64,000 bases of DNA, taken from the NCBI GenBank assembly GCA_026400835.1, contig JAPLOA010000084.1:124001-188000 (forward strand), read 5' to 3'. The position numbers and the translations under genes were made by a program. Numbering within the stretch: the first letter of the stretch is position 1; the number at the start of each line of letters is the position of its first letter. This stretch comes from Planctomycetales bacterium (lineage in GTDB: Bacteria; Planctomycetota; Planctomycetia; Planctomycetales; Planctomycetaceae). Below are positions 9,715 to 18,015 of this stretch, one piece after another. Below the pieces are notes generated by a model. The model was not told the DNA's origin. It did no database searches and saw nothing but the letters and a program-made list of their open reading frames with translations.

Positions 9715-10593
9715 ATGGCATTCGAACGATGGTTGTCAGAACTGCGTGATGTGAATCCGAGCGGTGAGGCGCCGCATAAGCCGTTGTTACTGCTGACGGT
9801 GCTAAAGGCTGCCGAACGGGATGGGGAATTGCCGGAGGTCGTGTTGCTGTCGCCGGAACTGGTTTATCAGTTCAAATTGTTTGAACATATCGTGGCTCAT
9901 CGGCGAAAGCAGAAGCTCGATATTCGTATGCCGTTCCATCATCTGAAATCATCCGGTGTTTGGATGCCGCTCGATAAACATGGCGAGCCGTCGACTCATC
10001 GGTCCGTGACAACGTGCGTGCGACTCGATCCGGAATTTCGAGCTGCGTGTCTGGATGCCGAGTTTCGCCAACGGGCCGCAACGATTCTTATTGAGACGTA
10101 CTTTCGACCCGAGGAAAAGATTGCTCTGCGTGAAATGCTGGGGCTGCCCGCTGACGTTGTTATTCCCGAATCGGAGTCCGATGAAACACCGGAACAGGAA
10201 GCTCGTTCCGAAGGCCGCAGCGCGAGGTTTCGCCTGGATGTGGTTCCCGCCTACAACTACACCTGCGCGTTGACTGGTTATCGCATCATCACCGTCGATC
10301 GAGGCACCATCGTTGATGCGGCGCATATTGCTCCGTTTCGCAGTTCGAAGAACAATGATGTGCGAAATGGCTTGTCGCTCTGCAAGAACGCCCACTGGTT
10401 GTTCGATGTTGGCCTGTGGTCACTGGACGACGATTATCGCGTGATCGTGGCAGAGTCGGCGTTCGATGAAGATTCTCCCGATCAGACTCCGCTGAAGCAG
10501 ATGGTTGGCCGGCGTATTCGACTTCCCCGCGAGGAACGGCATTGGCCGTTGACGGGGAATCTGGCGGCGCATCGAAGGTTACATGGGTTTTGA
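9715..10593 (+). CDS. Phosphorothioate-DNA-binding HNH endonuclease (ScoMcrA-like), copy 2
   Basis: The 292-residue protein has the same architecture as the gene at 6784: sulfur-binding-domain motif EAPHKPLLLLTVL, then MPFHHLKSSGVWMPL, and a C-terminal HNH domain with CALTGYRI, VDAAHIAPF and GLSLCKNAHWLFDVGLWSL. The second Cys of the first zinc pair is replaced (CALTGY in place of CxxC), so zinc binding may differ from copy 1. The ATG at 9715 has a GGAGG about 9 nt upstream and was preferred over the ATG at 9643. The predicted role is cleavage of phosphorothioate-marked or otherwise modified DNA. Two divergent copies in one island suggest different sequence-context specificity (inference). 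Confidence 0.83.
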   Translation: MAFERWLSELRDVNPSGEAPHKPLLLLTVLKAAERDGELPEVVLLSPELVYQFKLFEHIVAHRRKQKLDIRMPFHHLKSSGVWMPLDKHGEPSTHRSVTTCVRLDPEFRAACLDAEFRQRAATILIETYFRPEEKIALREMLGLPADVVIPESESDETPEQEARSEGRSARFRLDVVPAYNYTCALTGYRIITVDRGTIVDAAHIAPFRSSKNNDVRNGLSLCKNAHWLFDVGLWSLDDDYRVIVAESAFDEDSPDQTPLKQMVGRRIRLPREERHWPLTGNLAAHRRLHGF

Positions 10594-10635
10594 AGAGAGT
10601 TTTCAGTGTTCAGGGAATCGCAGAACGCAAAGTCC

Positions 10636-10710
10636 TGTAGGTTGGACATTCTTGTCCGACTTACAATTGAAGGAGAACACGACGGGCAGGAATGCCCATC
10701 CTGCTTTTTT
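10636..10710. repeat. Dispersed hairpin repeat (TGTAGGTTGGACATT family), copy 1
   Basis: TGTAGGTTGGACA...TGTCCGACTTACA at 10636-10665 forms a near-perfect hairpin. It is followed by GACGGGCAGGAATGCCCATC at 10681-10700. Both parts recur together, inverted, at about 23013-23090. Confidence 0.7.
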
Positions 10711-10877
10711 AGGTCTGAAACCTTACGTCCGGTGAGTGATTGAGGCTGCTTCGACTTGGTTCTTGGTGCTTGGTTGGGAATCGCAAGGCGAGCGGTTGGG
10801 CGTGAGCCCTCCGAGTGCGATTTCGGCGGTGTCGTTCAACCGCAAACCCTCGCAAAGTCATCTGGCCATTTCTACCG

Positions 10878-11011
10878 CCCTTCTCCCCCTCGAGGGAGAA
10901 GGTGGCCGGAGGCCGGTTGAGGGGGCATTACAGGGCAGATAACGAATGAAAACAGAATCGCAAAAGCACAACCCCCTCACCCTGGCCCTCTCCTCCAGGC
11001 GGGCGAGGGGA
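10878..11011. repeat. Two copies of a CCCCCTC/GAGGGGG-type repeat
   Basis: The first copy at 10878-10926 reads CCTTCTCCCCCTCGAGGGAG then AAGGTGGCCGGAGGCCGG and GAGGGGG. A second, inverted and diverged copy is at about 10971-11011. A third copy lies at 43477-43523. This is a common dispersed intergenic repeat with internal hairpins. Confidence 0.6.
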
Positions 11012-11211
11012 CAGTCGCAGGCACAGTTGCAAAACGCAGAATCCTGTCAGCTGAGCGACAGGTCTATGGTAAACACGTCGCTCCGCCGACGGGAATTGCT
11101 TCCGCGATACCCTGAACGCTGAACCCTGAACGCTGAACGCTGAAAACCGAAAACCCAAAAGAATCGTACTCGGAGGGCTTACGCCACTCCGCTCGCCGGA
11201 AAGAACAACTC

Positions 11212-12234
11212 GTGATCATTAACGAACTCAAACTGACAAACTTCTGCATCTACCGGGGCGAGCATGAGTTCAATCTGGCTCCGACCGTTGTGCGAGGAAA
11301 GTCGAAGCCCGTCGTTCTCTTCGGAGGCATGAACGGTGGCGGCAAGACGACCATTCTCGATTCCGTGCAGTTGGTGCTCTATGGCAAACGAGCGAAGTGC
11401 TCGAAACGAGGTGAAAAATCTTACGAGGATTTCCTGCGAAGCTGCATTAATCACCAAGTTGATCCGCAAATGGGGGCCTCAATCGGACTGACGTTTAAGT
11501 ACGCATCCGAAGGCACGGAGAACATCTACGAAGTGCAACGGATGTGGGCGGCGGGATCCGGCGGTGCCATTCACGAACGTGTGCTGATCCTGAAAGATGG
11601 CAATCCGGATCACTGGATGGCGGAAAACTGGAATCAACTGGTTGATGATCTGATTCCGTTCGGAGTCGCTCAGTTATGTTTCTTCGACGCGGAGAAAATT
11701 CGATTCCTCGCCGAGGACGAAACCAGCAACGTGGCGCTTGGTGATGCCATCAAGGCTCTATTGGGACTCAATCTGGCAGAGCGGCTGGTGGCCGATTCGA
11801 CCGTACTGGAAGGGCGACTGGCGAAGATGTCTCACGACCAGAATGCCCGCGTCGGTGCTTTGGTGCGGAGGACTCATGACGCCATGCGAGAATTCCTGCG
11901 TCGTGCGACCGAACGGAAGATAGCTCGTTTGTCTGATCTGGTCACGACGTCGTTTCGGTATCTCCTGCGAAAACAGAAGCTGGTTGAGCGAGTGGTGATC
12001 GATCCAACGGACTTCTCAATCACGCTTGTCGATCAGTCTGGCGCTGTGTTGCCCATTGAACGGCTCAGTGAGGGCGAAAAGCAGATCTTTACAATCAGCG
12101 TGTTGTGGGGATTGTCTCACGCCACAGCGTCGAGAATCAGCATTCCTGTGCTTCAAAGAGCAAGCACTTTAGCCAACTACCAGACGGCAAGTATCGCCCG
12201 ATCAAGTAATTGGCGTTGCTGCGATTCGATTTAA
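11212..12234 (+). pseudogene. dndD: Shortened dndD-like SMC-type ATPase gene (likely decayed)
   Basis: The 340-residue product begins like DndD, the ATPase of phosphorothioate DNA modification: IINELKLTNFCIYRGEHEF, Walker A GGMNGGGKTT near residue 40, and LCFFDAEKIRFLAED near residue 160. It then jumps at about residues 205-215 to the C-terminal part RLSEGEKQIFTISVLWGLSH (ABC signature). Full DndD is about 650-700 residues; here most of the central coiled coil is missing. The end also lacks the expected Walker B/D-loop segment (IIDTPxxRLD-like) and is replaced by unrelated sequence from about 12150. Without Walker B it should not hydrolyse ATP. The reading frame is still open, so a short product could be made. 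It is the only modification-type dnd gene visible beside the two sulfur-binding endonucleases. Confidence 0.75.
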
Positions 12235-12307
12235 TCCGTTGCAAGTCGGGTTGTCTTCGGTGGACTGAAGTCGGCTCCTCGAACGAAACCGACAGCCCAC
12301 TTGCAGA

Positions 12308-13468
12308 CTAACCCAGCGCCTGTTTCAGGTCGGCGATCAGGTCTTCGGAGTGCTCCAGACCCACGGATACGCGAACGGTCTTTTCTGAGATGCCGGCGGC
12401 GGCTCGGGCTTCGGGAGTCATCGACGCATGGCTCATTGTGACCGGGAATGAGATCAGCGATTCAATTCCGCCCAATGATTCGGCCACATCAAACAGTCGA
12501 GTCTTCATACAGACTCGTTCCGCGACGCTGCGGCCATCTTTCGTATCGAATGACAGCATGGCTCCAAAGCCACGTTGCTGAGTTTTCGCCAGTTCGTGCT
12601 GCGGATGTGTCTCAAGTCCCGGATAGTAAACTCGTTCGATCAGCGGATGAGCATCCAGGAATCGAGCAATCTTCATGGCGTTGCTTTGTTGAGCATCCAT
12701 GCGGCAGCCCAGGGTCTTGATGCCTCGCAGTACGAGCCACGCATCAAATGGTGAGCAGGCCAGACCCAGAGCATTGCAGATCCACGCAATCTTCTTCGCG
12801 TGCTCCGGTGACTTTGAAACAACGCATCCACCAACGACATCAGAATGCCCGTTGATGTATTTAGTCGTGGAGTGCATCACGATGTCGACGCCGAAATCCA
12901 GCGGTCGCTGGAGATAAGGAGACAGAAACGTGTTGTCACAAATTGTGATCGCGTTGTGTTTGCGAGCCAACTGCACGACGCCAGCCAGATCGATGACTTT
13001 CAACAGAGGGTTGCTTGGTGTCTCAATCCAGACTCCGCGAGTGGCTGGAGTAAACGCGGCCGCCACCTTTCCCAAATCTGTCATGTCGACAAACGTCAAC
13101 GAGATTCCTTTTTCCTTCAGAAACTTGTCGAACAGACGAAAGGTACCACCATACAAGTCGGCCGGGGCAACAATGTGATCACCGGGGGAAAACAAAGCCA
13201 TCGCACAATGCACGGCTGACATGCCAGTTGATGTCGCAACGCAGCCAACGCCGCCTTCAAGGGCTGTGATGTTTTCTTCCAGGGCCTTGCGAGTCGGATT
13301 GCCGGAACGCGTGTAATCGTAGCCCGAATTGCTCTCGAGGCTGTTCCAGTAGAACGTGGATGTTGGATAAATCGGAGTCGTCACGCTGTTGTATTGCTGG
13401 TCTTTGTGAACTCCGCCATGAATGCATAGGGTTTCGAAATGCAGAGGCGATTCTTCCGGTGTCGACAT
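12308..13468 (-). CDS. metB: Trans-sulfuration PLP enzyme (cystathionine gamma-synthase/lyase family)
   Basis: The 386-residue enzyme belongs to the Cys/Met metabolism PLP family. It shows FETLCIHGGVHKDQQYNSV at the N terminus, YDYTRSGNPTRKALE, and the PLP-lysine region IVMHSTTKYINGHSDVVGG; SFDTKDGRSVAE and LISFPVTMSHASM lie towards the C terminus. Members make cystathionine from activated homoserine and cysteine, or cleave it. The sequence alone does not settle synthase versus lyase. An upstream in-frame start at 13573 would add 35 Cys/Asn-rich residues without family similarity, so ATG 13468 is preferred. It is convergent with the DndD remnant and divergent from the kinase gene. Confidence 0.9.
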   Translation of the reverse strand: MSTPEESPLHFETLCIHGGVHKDQQYNSVTTPIYPTSTFYWNSLESNSGYDYTRSGNPTRKALEENITALEGGVGCVATSTGMSAVHCAMALFSPGDHIVAPADLYGGTFRLFDKFLKEKGISLTFVDMTDLGKVAAAFTPATRGVWIETPSNPLLKVIDLAGVVQLARKHNAITICDNTFLSPYLQRPLDFGVDIVMHSTTKYINGHSDVVGGCVVSKSPEHAKKIAWICNALGLACSPFDAWLVLRGIKTLGCRMDAQQSNAMKIARFLDAHPLIERVYYPGLETHPQHELAKTQQRGFGAMLSFDTKDGRSVAERVCMKTRLFDVAESLGGIESLISFPVTMSHASMTPEARAAAGISEKTVRVSVGLEHSEDLIADLKQALG

Positions 13469-13947
13469 GAGTGATCCGTCAGGTAGAAAACAGACTGGGA
13501 TTGAGTTGCGATCCAGATCGATCGCATTTGATTTGTTGCAATGACACGGTTTCTTCGTGTCTGTTGCGGGCATTCTGCGAGAACTCCGGAAGATTGCAAA
13601 CCTGCCGCGTCAGAGAACGAAACCGAAGAACGCCGCGTGAGGCATCCTGCTCATAAGTACCTCCCGGTCACGAAATGCCCCGTTGTTTCTGCTCATTGCC
13701 AGAATTGATCCGTTGGTTCACAGGCCATTGTGCGAAACCTCTAATCCCCGGGAATTCGTTCATAAGTTCTTCCTTCCGGCCAAAGAACCACCCGCGGGAA
13801 CAGCTCTCAGCTCAGGTTGAAAGGAATGTCGCGGTCCGTTTGCGGCAGGCTTTGTGGTCTCGTGGCGGAAAACAGTTGTTCAGTGTCCCGAAAATCGCGA
13901 TACTGCCACGCTGCCATGTTTTTCTGCATTTTAGGTGGAAGATTCCC
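13469..13947. other. Divergent intergenic region between metB-type gene and kinase gene
   Basis: This 479-bp gap lies between two divergently transcribed genes and must hold both promoters. I see no RNA gene, riboswitch or convincing short gene. Open frames that extend the neighbours into it lack family similarity. Confidence 0.5.
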
Positions 13948-15459
13948 TTGTCAGACGACGCACAGAATCAAAAGTCTTCAGGCGGAAGCAAGGTTCAGCA
14001 ACTCGGGGACTTTGAGCTGAAAAAGAAGCTGGGCAAAGGTGGTATGGGCGAGGTTTTTCTTGCCCGCCAGATCAGCCTCGATCGCATGGTCGCGTTAAAG
14101 ACTCTGACAAAAGAGCTCGCCAGGAAAGCCGACTTCGTTGCTCGATTTGAGCGAGAAGCAAAGTCGATGGCGAGAATAGATCATCCGAATGTCGTGAAGA
14201 TCTACGCGGTCGATTCGTACAAAGGCATTCACTTTGCCGCGATCGAATACATTGATGGCCAAAGCGTACAGAAGTGGCTGGACCATCTTGGCAAGTTCTC
14301 GGTCGCGGACTCTGTTCACATCGCCATGGTCTGCGCTGAAGCGCTGAAGCATGCTCATGCGGAGAACATGGTTCATCGTGACATTAAGCCTGACAACATG
14401 CTCATTACGAAAAAGGGCATTGTCAAAGTGGCCGACTTTGGCCTCGCGAAAGTCATGGACGAAGATGTTTCCATGACCCAAAGCGGCACGGGACTCGGTA
14501 CGCCACTTTACATGGCACCGGAACAAGCTCGCAACGCCAAGTACGTCGATCATCGCAGTGATATTTATGCGTTGGGGGCAACTCTGTATCACATGTTGAC
14601 CGGTAAGCTTCCATTCACCGGCAATACGGCTCTTGAACTCATTTTGGGAAAAGAGAAAGGGATCTATCCCCAGGCTCGAACGCTGCGTCCTGAAGTTCCG
14701 GAGCGGCTTGATCTGATCATCGACAAGATGATGGCCAAGGATGCGAATCACAGATACAAGTCCTGTGACGAAGTCGTCAAAGACCTGGCCGGTCTGGGGC
14801 TGCATGGAGAAACGATCAGCTTTATCGAAGGCGCGGAACCCGTCGGCCCCAGTCGTGGCGGTGCGACAACCTTTGCATCGACCAGTGCCAACTCACCCGT
14901 CAGGAAAACGGTCGCGGCAACGCAGGCGATTGCCGGCGATACCGCTTCAAATTCGACGCGCATCTGGTATGTTCAGTTTGAAGACGCCAAAGGCAAAATG
15001 GTTGTCGAGAAGCACTCGACGGGTCGAATTCTGAAGATGCTGGCAGCCGGCCAACTGAATGCAAAGGCCAGGACGAAGGCATCCTCGGACGGGTCCTATT
15101 ATCCGCTGGCACAGTTCCCTGAATTCACAAAAGCTGTCGAGGATAGCCTGGCGAAAAAGACGGCCACAGTTCGCAAAGAGGACATGAACAGCCTCTATAA
15201 AAAGGTCGAGAAGGAGCAGAAGAATTTTTACCTGAAGCGAAGGGTGAAAGACTTCTTTCGTAACACGTTTGGAATCATCAAGTTGATCATCCTGCTGGTC
15301 GTTATCGGCGGTGCCTGCTGGTGGGTGATTCCTCGATTAAAGCAAATCCCTGCGTTCATTGCGGAGAAAGTTGGCATGGGCGAAAAGAAGCCCGAGGATG
15401 CGGCGAACAGTTCTCCCGCTGCACCCGTCGACCCCTCAAATCCCGGCATCACCCCTTGA
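13948..15459 (+). CDS. Membrane-anchored Ser/Thr protein kinase
   Basis: The kinase domain has the Gly loop LGKGGMGEVFLARQ, catalytic loop HRDIKPDNMLI, DFGLAKVMD, and activation segment GTPLYMAPEQA, all in canonical form, so it should be active. After a linker, a domain of about 65 residues (WYVQFEDAKGKMVVEKHSTG... YYPLAQFPEF) resembles GYF_2 domains. A membrane segment (IIKLIILLVVIGGACWWVIP) follows near the C terminus, with a short Pro/Ala-rich tail outside. I chose a TTG at 13948 (503 residues) because GGTGGAAG lies about 7 nt upstream. The only in-frame ATG is at 13675 and adds 91 residues with no kinase similarity. Substrates are unknown. Confidence 0.9.
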   Translation: MSDDAQNQKSSGGSKVQQLGDFELKKKLGKGGMGEVFLARQISLDRMVALKTLTKELARKADFVARFEREAKSMARIDHPNVVKIYAVDSYKGIHFAAIEYIDGQSVQKWLDHLGKFSVADSVHIAMVCAEALKHAHAENMVHRDIKPDNMLITKKGIVKVADFGLAKVMDEDVSMTQSGTGLGTPLYMAPEQARNAKYVDHRSDIYALGATLYHMLTGKLPFTGNTALELILGKEKGIYPQARTLRPEVPERLDLIIDKMMAKDANHRYKSCDEVVKDLAGLGLHGETISFIEGAEPVGPSRGGATTFASTSANSPVRKTVAATQAIAGDTASNSTRIWYVQFEDAKGKMVVEKHSTGRILKMLAAGQLNAKARTKASSDGSYYPLAQFPEFTKAVEDSLAKKTATVRKEDMNSLYKKVEKEQKNFYLKRRVKDFFRNTFGIIKLIILLVVIGGACWWVIPRLKQIPAFIAEKVGMGEKKPEDAANSSPAAPVDPSNPGITP

Positions 15460-15561
15460 AGAAGTTGTGACACAGTCTCGCGGGAGAGTTTGGTGTTCTG
15501 GATCGAGGTGTCTCGCAATTCCATTGATCAGGTCTTGATTTCACCCTGAGAACCTCTCCTC

Positions 15562-16938
15562 ATGAATCATCTTGCCGCCATTCTGTTCCTGTCCTGCCTG
15601 TCTATCGCTGCGACTGCGACTGCGGACGAAAGAGTTCTGCTGGAATATGCTCCCGGGCCTGTTGCGAATCCGCTGAAAGGGCTGGTGCCATACGCGGGTG
15701 ATGAGAACGTGCATTTCCCGCATTCACTGGAATTCAATTATGTTGGGTTCGCGGACCTGGTCAAAGGCTATGAAGAATTCGATTGGCAACCTCTGGAGGA
15801 GCTGCTTAACGAAATCTCTGGCCGTGGTCATCAGGCCGTTTTTCGGATTTATCTGGAGTATCCAGAGAAGACAAACGTCATTCCGAAGTTCCTGCTTGAT
15901 GATGGTCTGAAGGTGCATCAGTACCTCAATACGAATACTCAGCCGCTACCGCCGGCGAAAGTGGAAACGCCCGACTACGAAGATAAGAATCTCCGCAGAG
16001 CACTGAAGAACTTTATCGCTGCCTTCGGAAAGAAGTACGATGGTGATCCTCGGATCGGTTTCATCACCGCGGGACTCCTTGGAACCTGGGGCGAATGGCA
16101 TACGTATCCGAAGGAAGAACTGTTCGCTTCAAAAACGGTACAAGTAGAAGTGATGGATGCGTATTCTGCGGCATTCAAGGTCACACCCGTCCTGCTTCGC
16201 TATCCGGCCGGTGAAGAGACGTGGGGCAAAGCTTCGAACGCGGAGCGACCATTCGGATATCATGACGATTCCTTTGCCTGGGCAACGCTCGACACCGGTA
16301 AAGAAAAGGATGACTGGTTCTACATGCCTGCATTGAAGCAAGCGGGCTCCGCTGCGTTGGAGAAATGGAAGATACATCCGATTGGTGGAGAGATTCGACC
16401 AGAGGCGTGGGGGAAAGTTTTTGACGCAAAGCCTGGCGACAAGAGAATTCAGGACTTTCGGGAATGCGTTGACCAGACACACGTCTCGTGGCTGATGGAT
16501 TCCGGAATGTTCGAAAAGAAACCTCGCAAAGATCGCAAGCTGCGAGCGGAGACCGAGGTGCGACGCATGGGCTACGATTTCCATGTTTCGGCAGTCAATG
16601 TTGCGTCACAGCAGAACAACCTGAAGGTTACGCTGGAACTGGAGAATCGAGGCGTCGCTCCGTTCTACTATGACTGGAACGCAGAATACGGATTACTCCT
16701 TGATGGCAAAGTTGTGACGACCATCGTCTCCAGTGGAAAACTCACAGGGCTCTTACCCGGCGATAAGCCTCGCGAGTGGACCGACACGCTTGATCTTTCC
16801 AACGTGCCGCCAGGCAAGTACACGCTTGCTGTGCGAGTCCCCAACACTCTGCCCAATGGATTGCCACTGCGATTTGCGAATGCGACACAGGATCGCGACA
16901 TCGACGGCTGGTTATCGTTGACAACGATTGAGCGTTAG
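15562..16938 (+). CDS. Secreted DUF4874/DUF4832 protein
   Basis: The 458-residue protein starts with a signal peptide (hydrophobic residues about 4-21, cleavage near TATA-DE). It continues with NPLKGLVPYAGDE and a (beta/alpha)-like region containing IGFITAGLLGTWGEWHTYP, as in DUF4874. The C-terminal half has a beta-rich domain (DUF4832-like, YDFHVSAVNV...LDLSNVPPGKYTLAVRV). Members are predicted exported glycoside-hydrolase-like proteins of unknown activity. It follows the kinase gene by about 100 bp and converges on psd. Confidence 0.82.
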   Translation: MNHLAAILFLSCLSIAATATADERVLLEYAPGPVANPLKGLVPYAGDENVHFPHSLEFNYVGFADLVKGYEEFDWQPLEELLNEISGRGHQAVFRIYLEYPEKTNVIPKFLLDDGLKVHQYLNTNTQPLPPAKVETPDYEDKNLRRALKNFIAAFGKKYDGDPRIGFITAGLLGTWGEWHTYPKEELFASKTVQVEVMDAYSAAFKVTPVLLRYPAGEETWGKASNAERPFGYHDDSFAWATLDTGKEKDDWFYMPALKQAGSAALEKWKIHPIGGEIRPEAWGKVFDAKPGDKRIQDFRECVDQTHVSWLMDSGMFEKKPRKDRKLRAETEVRRMGYDFHVSAVNVASQQNNLKVTLELENRGVAPFYYDWNAEYGLLLDGKVVTTIVSSGKLTGLLPGDKPREWTDTLDLSNVPPGKYTLAVRVPNTLPNGLPLRFANATQDRDIDGWLSLTTIER

Positions 16939-16997
16939 TTAAGCATAAGTCGAGTCGGCAGTCAGGAGAGCTTTTCAACAACAGATTTCGTGAACGT

Positions 16998-17906
16998 CTA
17001 AACCGACGAACCCATTCGGTCAGCAACTCGTGCGTAGAGTTCTCGATGTTGCTTTGAATTGTCCACCAGATCCTGATCAAAACGGACACGGCCCGGCTCG
17101 AAAATCGTAATCGTTGAAGAGCCGCCAAAGCGAAAGTAGCCTTTCTCGCTGCCCTTGGAAACAGCCTGTCCCGCCGTATAAGTTTGACAAATACTACCAA
17201 CGCAGGTCGCACCAATCTCAAGAAGCAGCACTTTCCCGAAAGCCTCCGTCTGTACTTCGGTCACGCACCGCTTGTTGGTTGCCAGAATGTGAATGTTCTG
17301 ACAAAGCGCAATGGGGTTGACGGAATAAAGAGGTCCGTTGATCAGCCGCGTTGCTCCTGGCGTTCCCGCTGCCGGAAAGTGAAACCGGTGATAATCGACC
17401 GGGCACAATCGCGACAGCAACAGACTGCCTCGAGCATACTGATCGGCCAGTTTCTGGTCCTGCAGCAATTCCGACAGGCTGAACATTTCGCCTTTCACAA
17501 ACAAGCCGTCGCACTGTGAAAGATCCGGTACGCACAAATGGCGACCGTCCGCCGGAAACACGACGGACGCCGGCTCAGAATCGACGGGTCTCGCATCTGG
17601 CTTAAGTTCTCGAAAGAAGAACTCATTGAAGCTTGCGAAGTCATCCACCTTGCGCCGGAATTCGGATGGATCGAGCTCATACTGTTTGATGAACGGCGCA
17701 ATTTTCTCTCGTGTCGAGGGCTTATCCATCCTCCAGCCATACCAATGAGAAAAGATCGCGCGCTTAACCAGTATGTGAAGCGACATGCGACCGGCCAAAG
17801 TTCCATAGGTCCAGCGCAGGGCTTTGTCGCCGTAGACTTTCTCCACGCATGTGGAATTCTTGTAGCGGTCGAAATAAACAATGTCGTCCATGAGTTCACT
17901 TGTCAT
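16998..17906 (-). CDS. psd: Phosphatidylserine decarboxylase
   Basis: The protein is about 302 residues and matches the Psd family that makes phosphatidylethanolamine at the membrane. It has FNEFFFRELKPDARPVD, VSPADG-like VFPADGRH, PVDYHRFHFPAAG, and the self-cleavage/pyruvoyl region FRFGGSSTITIF near the C terminus, where the family motif is usually LGST/LGSS. The start is uncertain: ATG 17906 or 17891 fits the family better than ATG 17963, and none has a strong ribosome-binding site. The VWA protein gene lies upstream on the same strand. Confidence 0.9.
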   Translation of the reverse strand: MTSELMDDIVYFDRYKNSTCVEKVYGDKALRWTYGTLAGRMSLHILVKRAIFSHWYGWRMDKPSTREKIAPFIKQYELDPSEFRRKVDDFASFNEFFFRELKPDARPVDSEPASVVFPADGRHLCVPDLSQCDGLFVKGEMFSLSELLQDQKLADQYARGSLLLSRLCPVDYHRFHFPAAGTPGATRLINGPLYSVNPIALCQNIHILATNKRCVTEVQTEAFGKVLLLEIGATCVGSICQTYTAGQAVSKGSEKGYFRFGGSSTITIFEPGRVRFDQDLVDNSKQHRELYARVADRMGSSV

Positions 17907-18015
17907 CAGAACTGGAAAGCGGTCAGTCCGCTGAATGTTCCAAAAACTGACGACTGGTGTCATGTGTCAGCGATACAGAATTGCCAACTCCGACGTTCAA
18001 TTCCAGCAAATTGCT

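Larger units (their letters stand above)
10597..11146. repeat. Inverted copies of a GTTCAG-type repeat flanking an intergenic gap
   Basis: GTTTTCAGTGTTCAGGG near 10599 reappears inverted at about 11105-11146, where it has expanded into tandem GAACGCTGAACCCTGAACGC-type units of 7-14 bp. The pair encloses most of the 618-bp gap between the second HNH gene and the DndD remnant. No gene is visible in this gap. Confidence 0.6.

Noticed and set aside
11100-11150. Tandem GAACGCTGAACCCTGAACGC-type units as a CRISPR array or gene
   Set aside because: The unit length is 7-14 bp without unique spacers; it is a simple expanded repeat.
13469-13947. A SAM- or cobalamin-type riboswitch in front of the trans-sulfuration gene
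   Set aside because: I could not draw any conserved riboswitch core in the upstream sequence.
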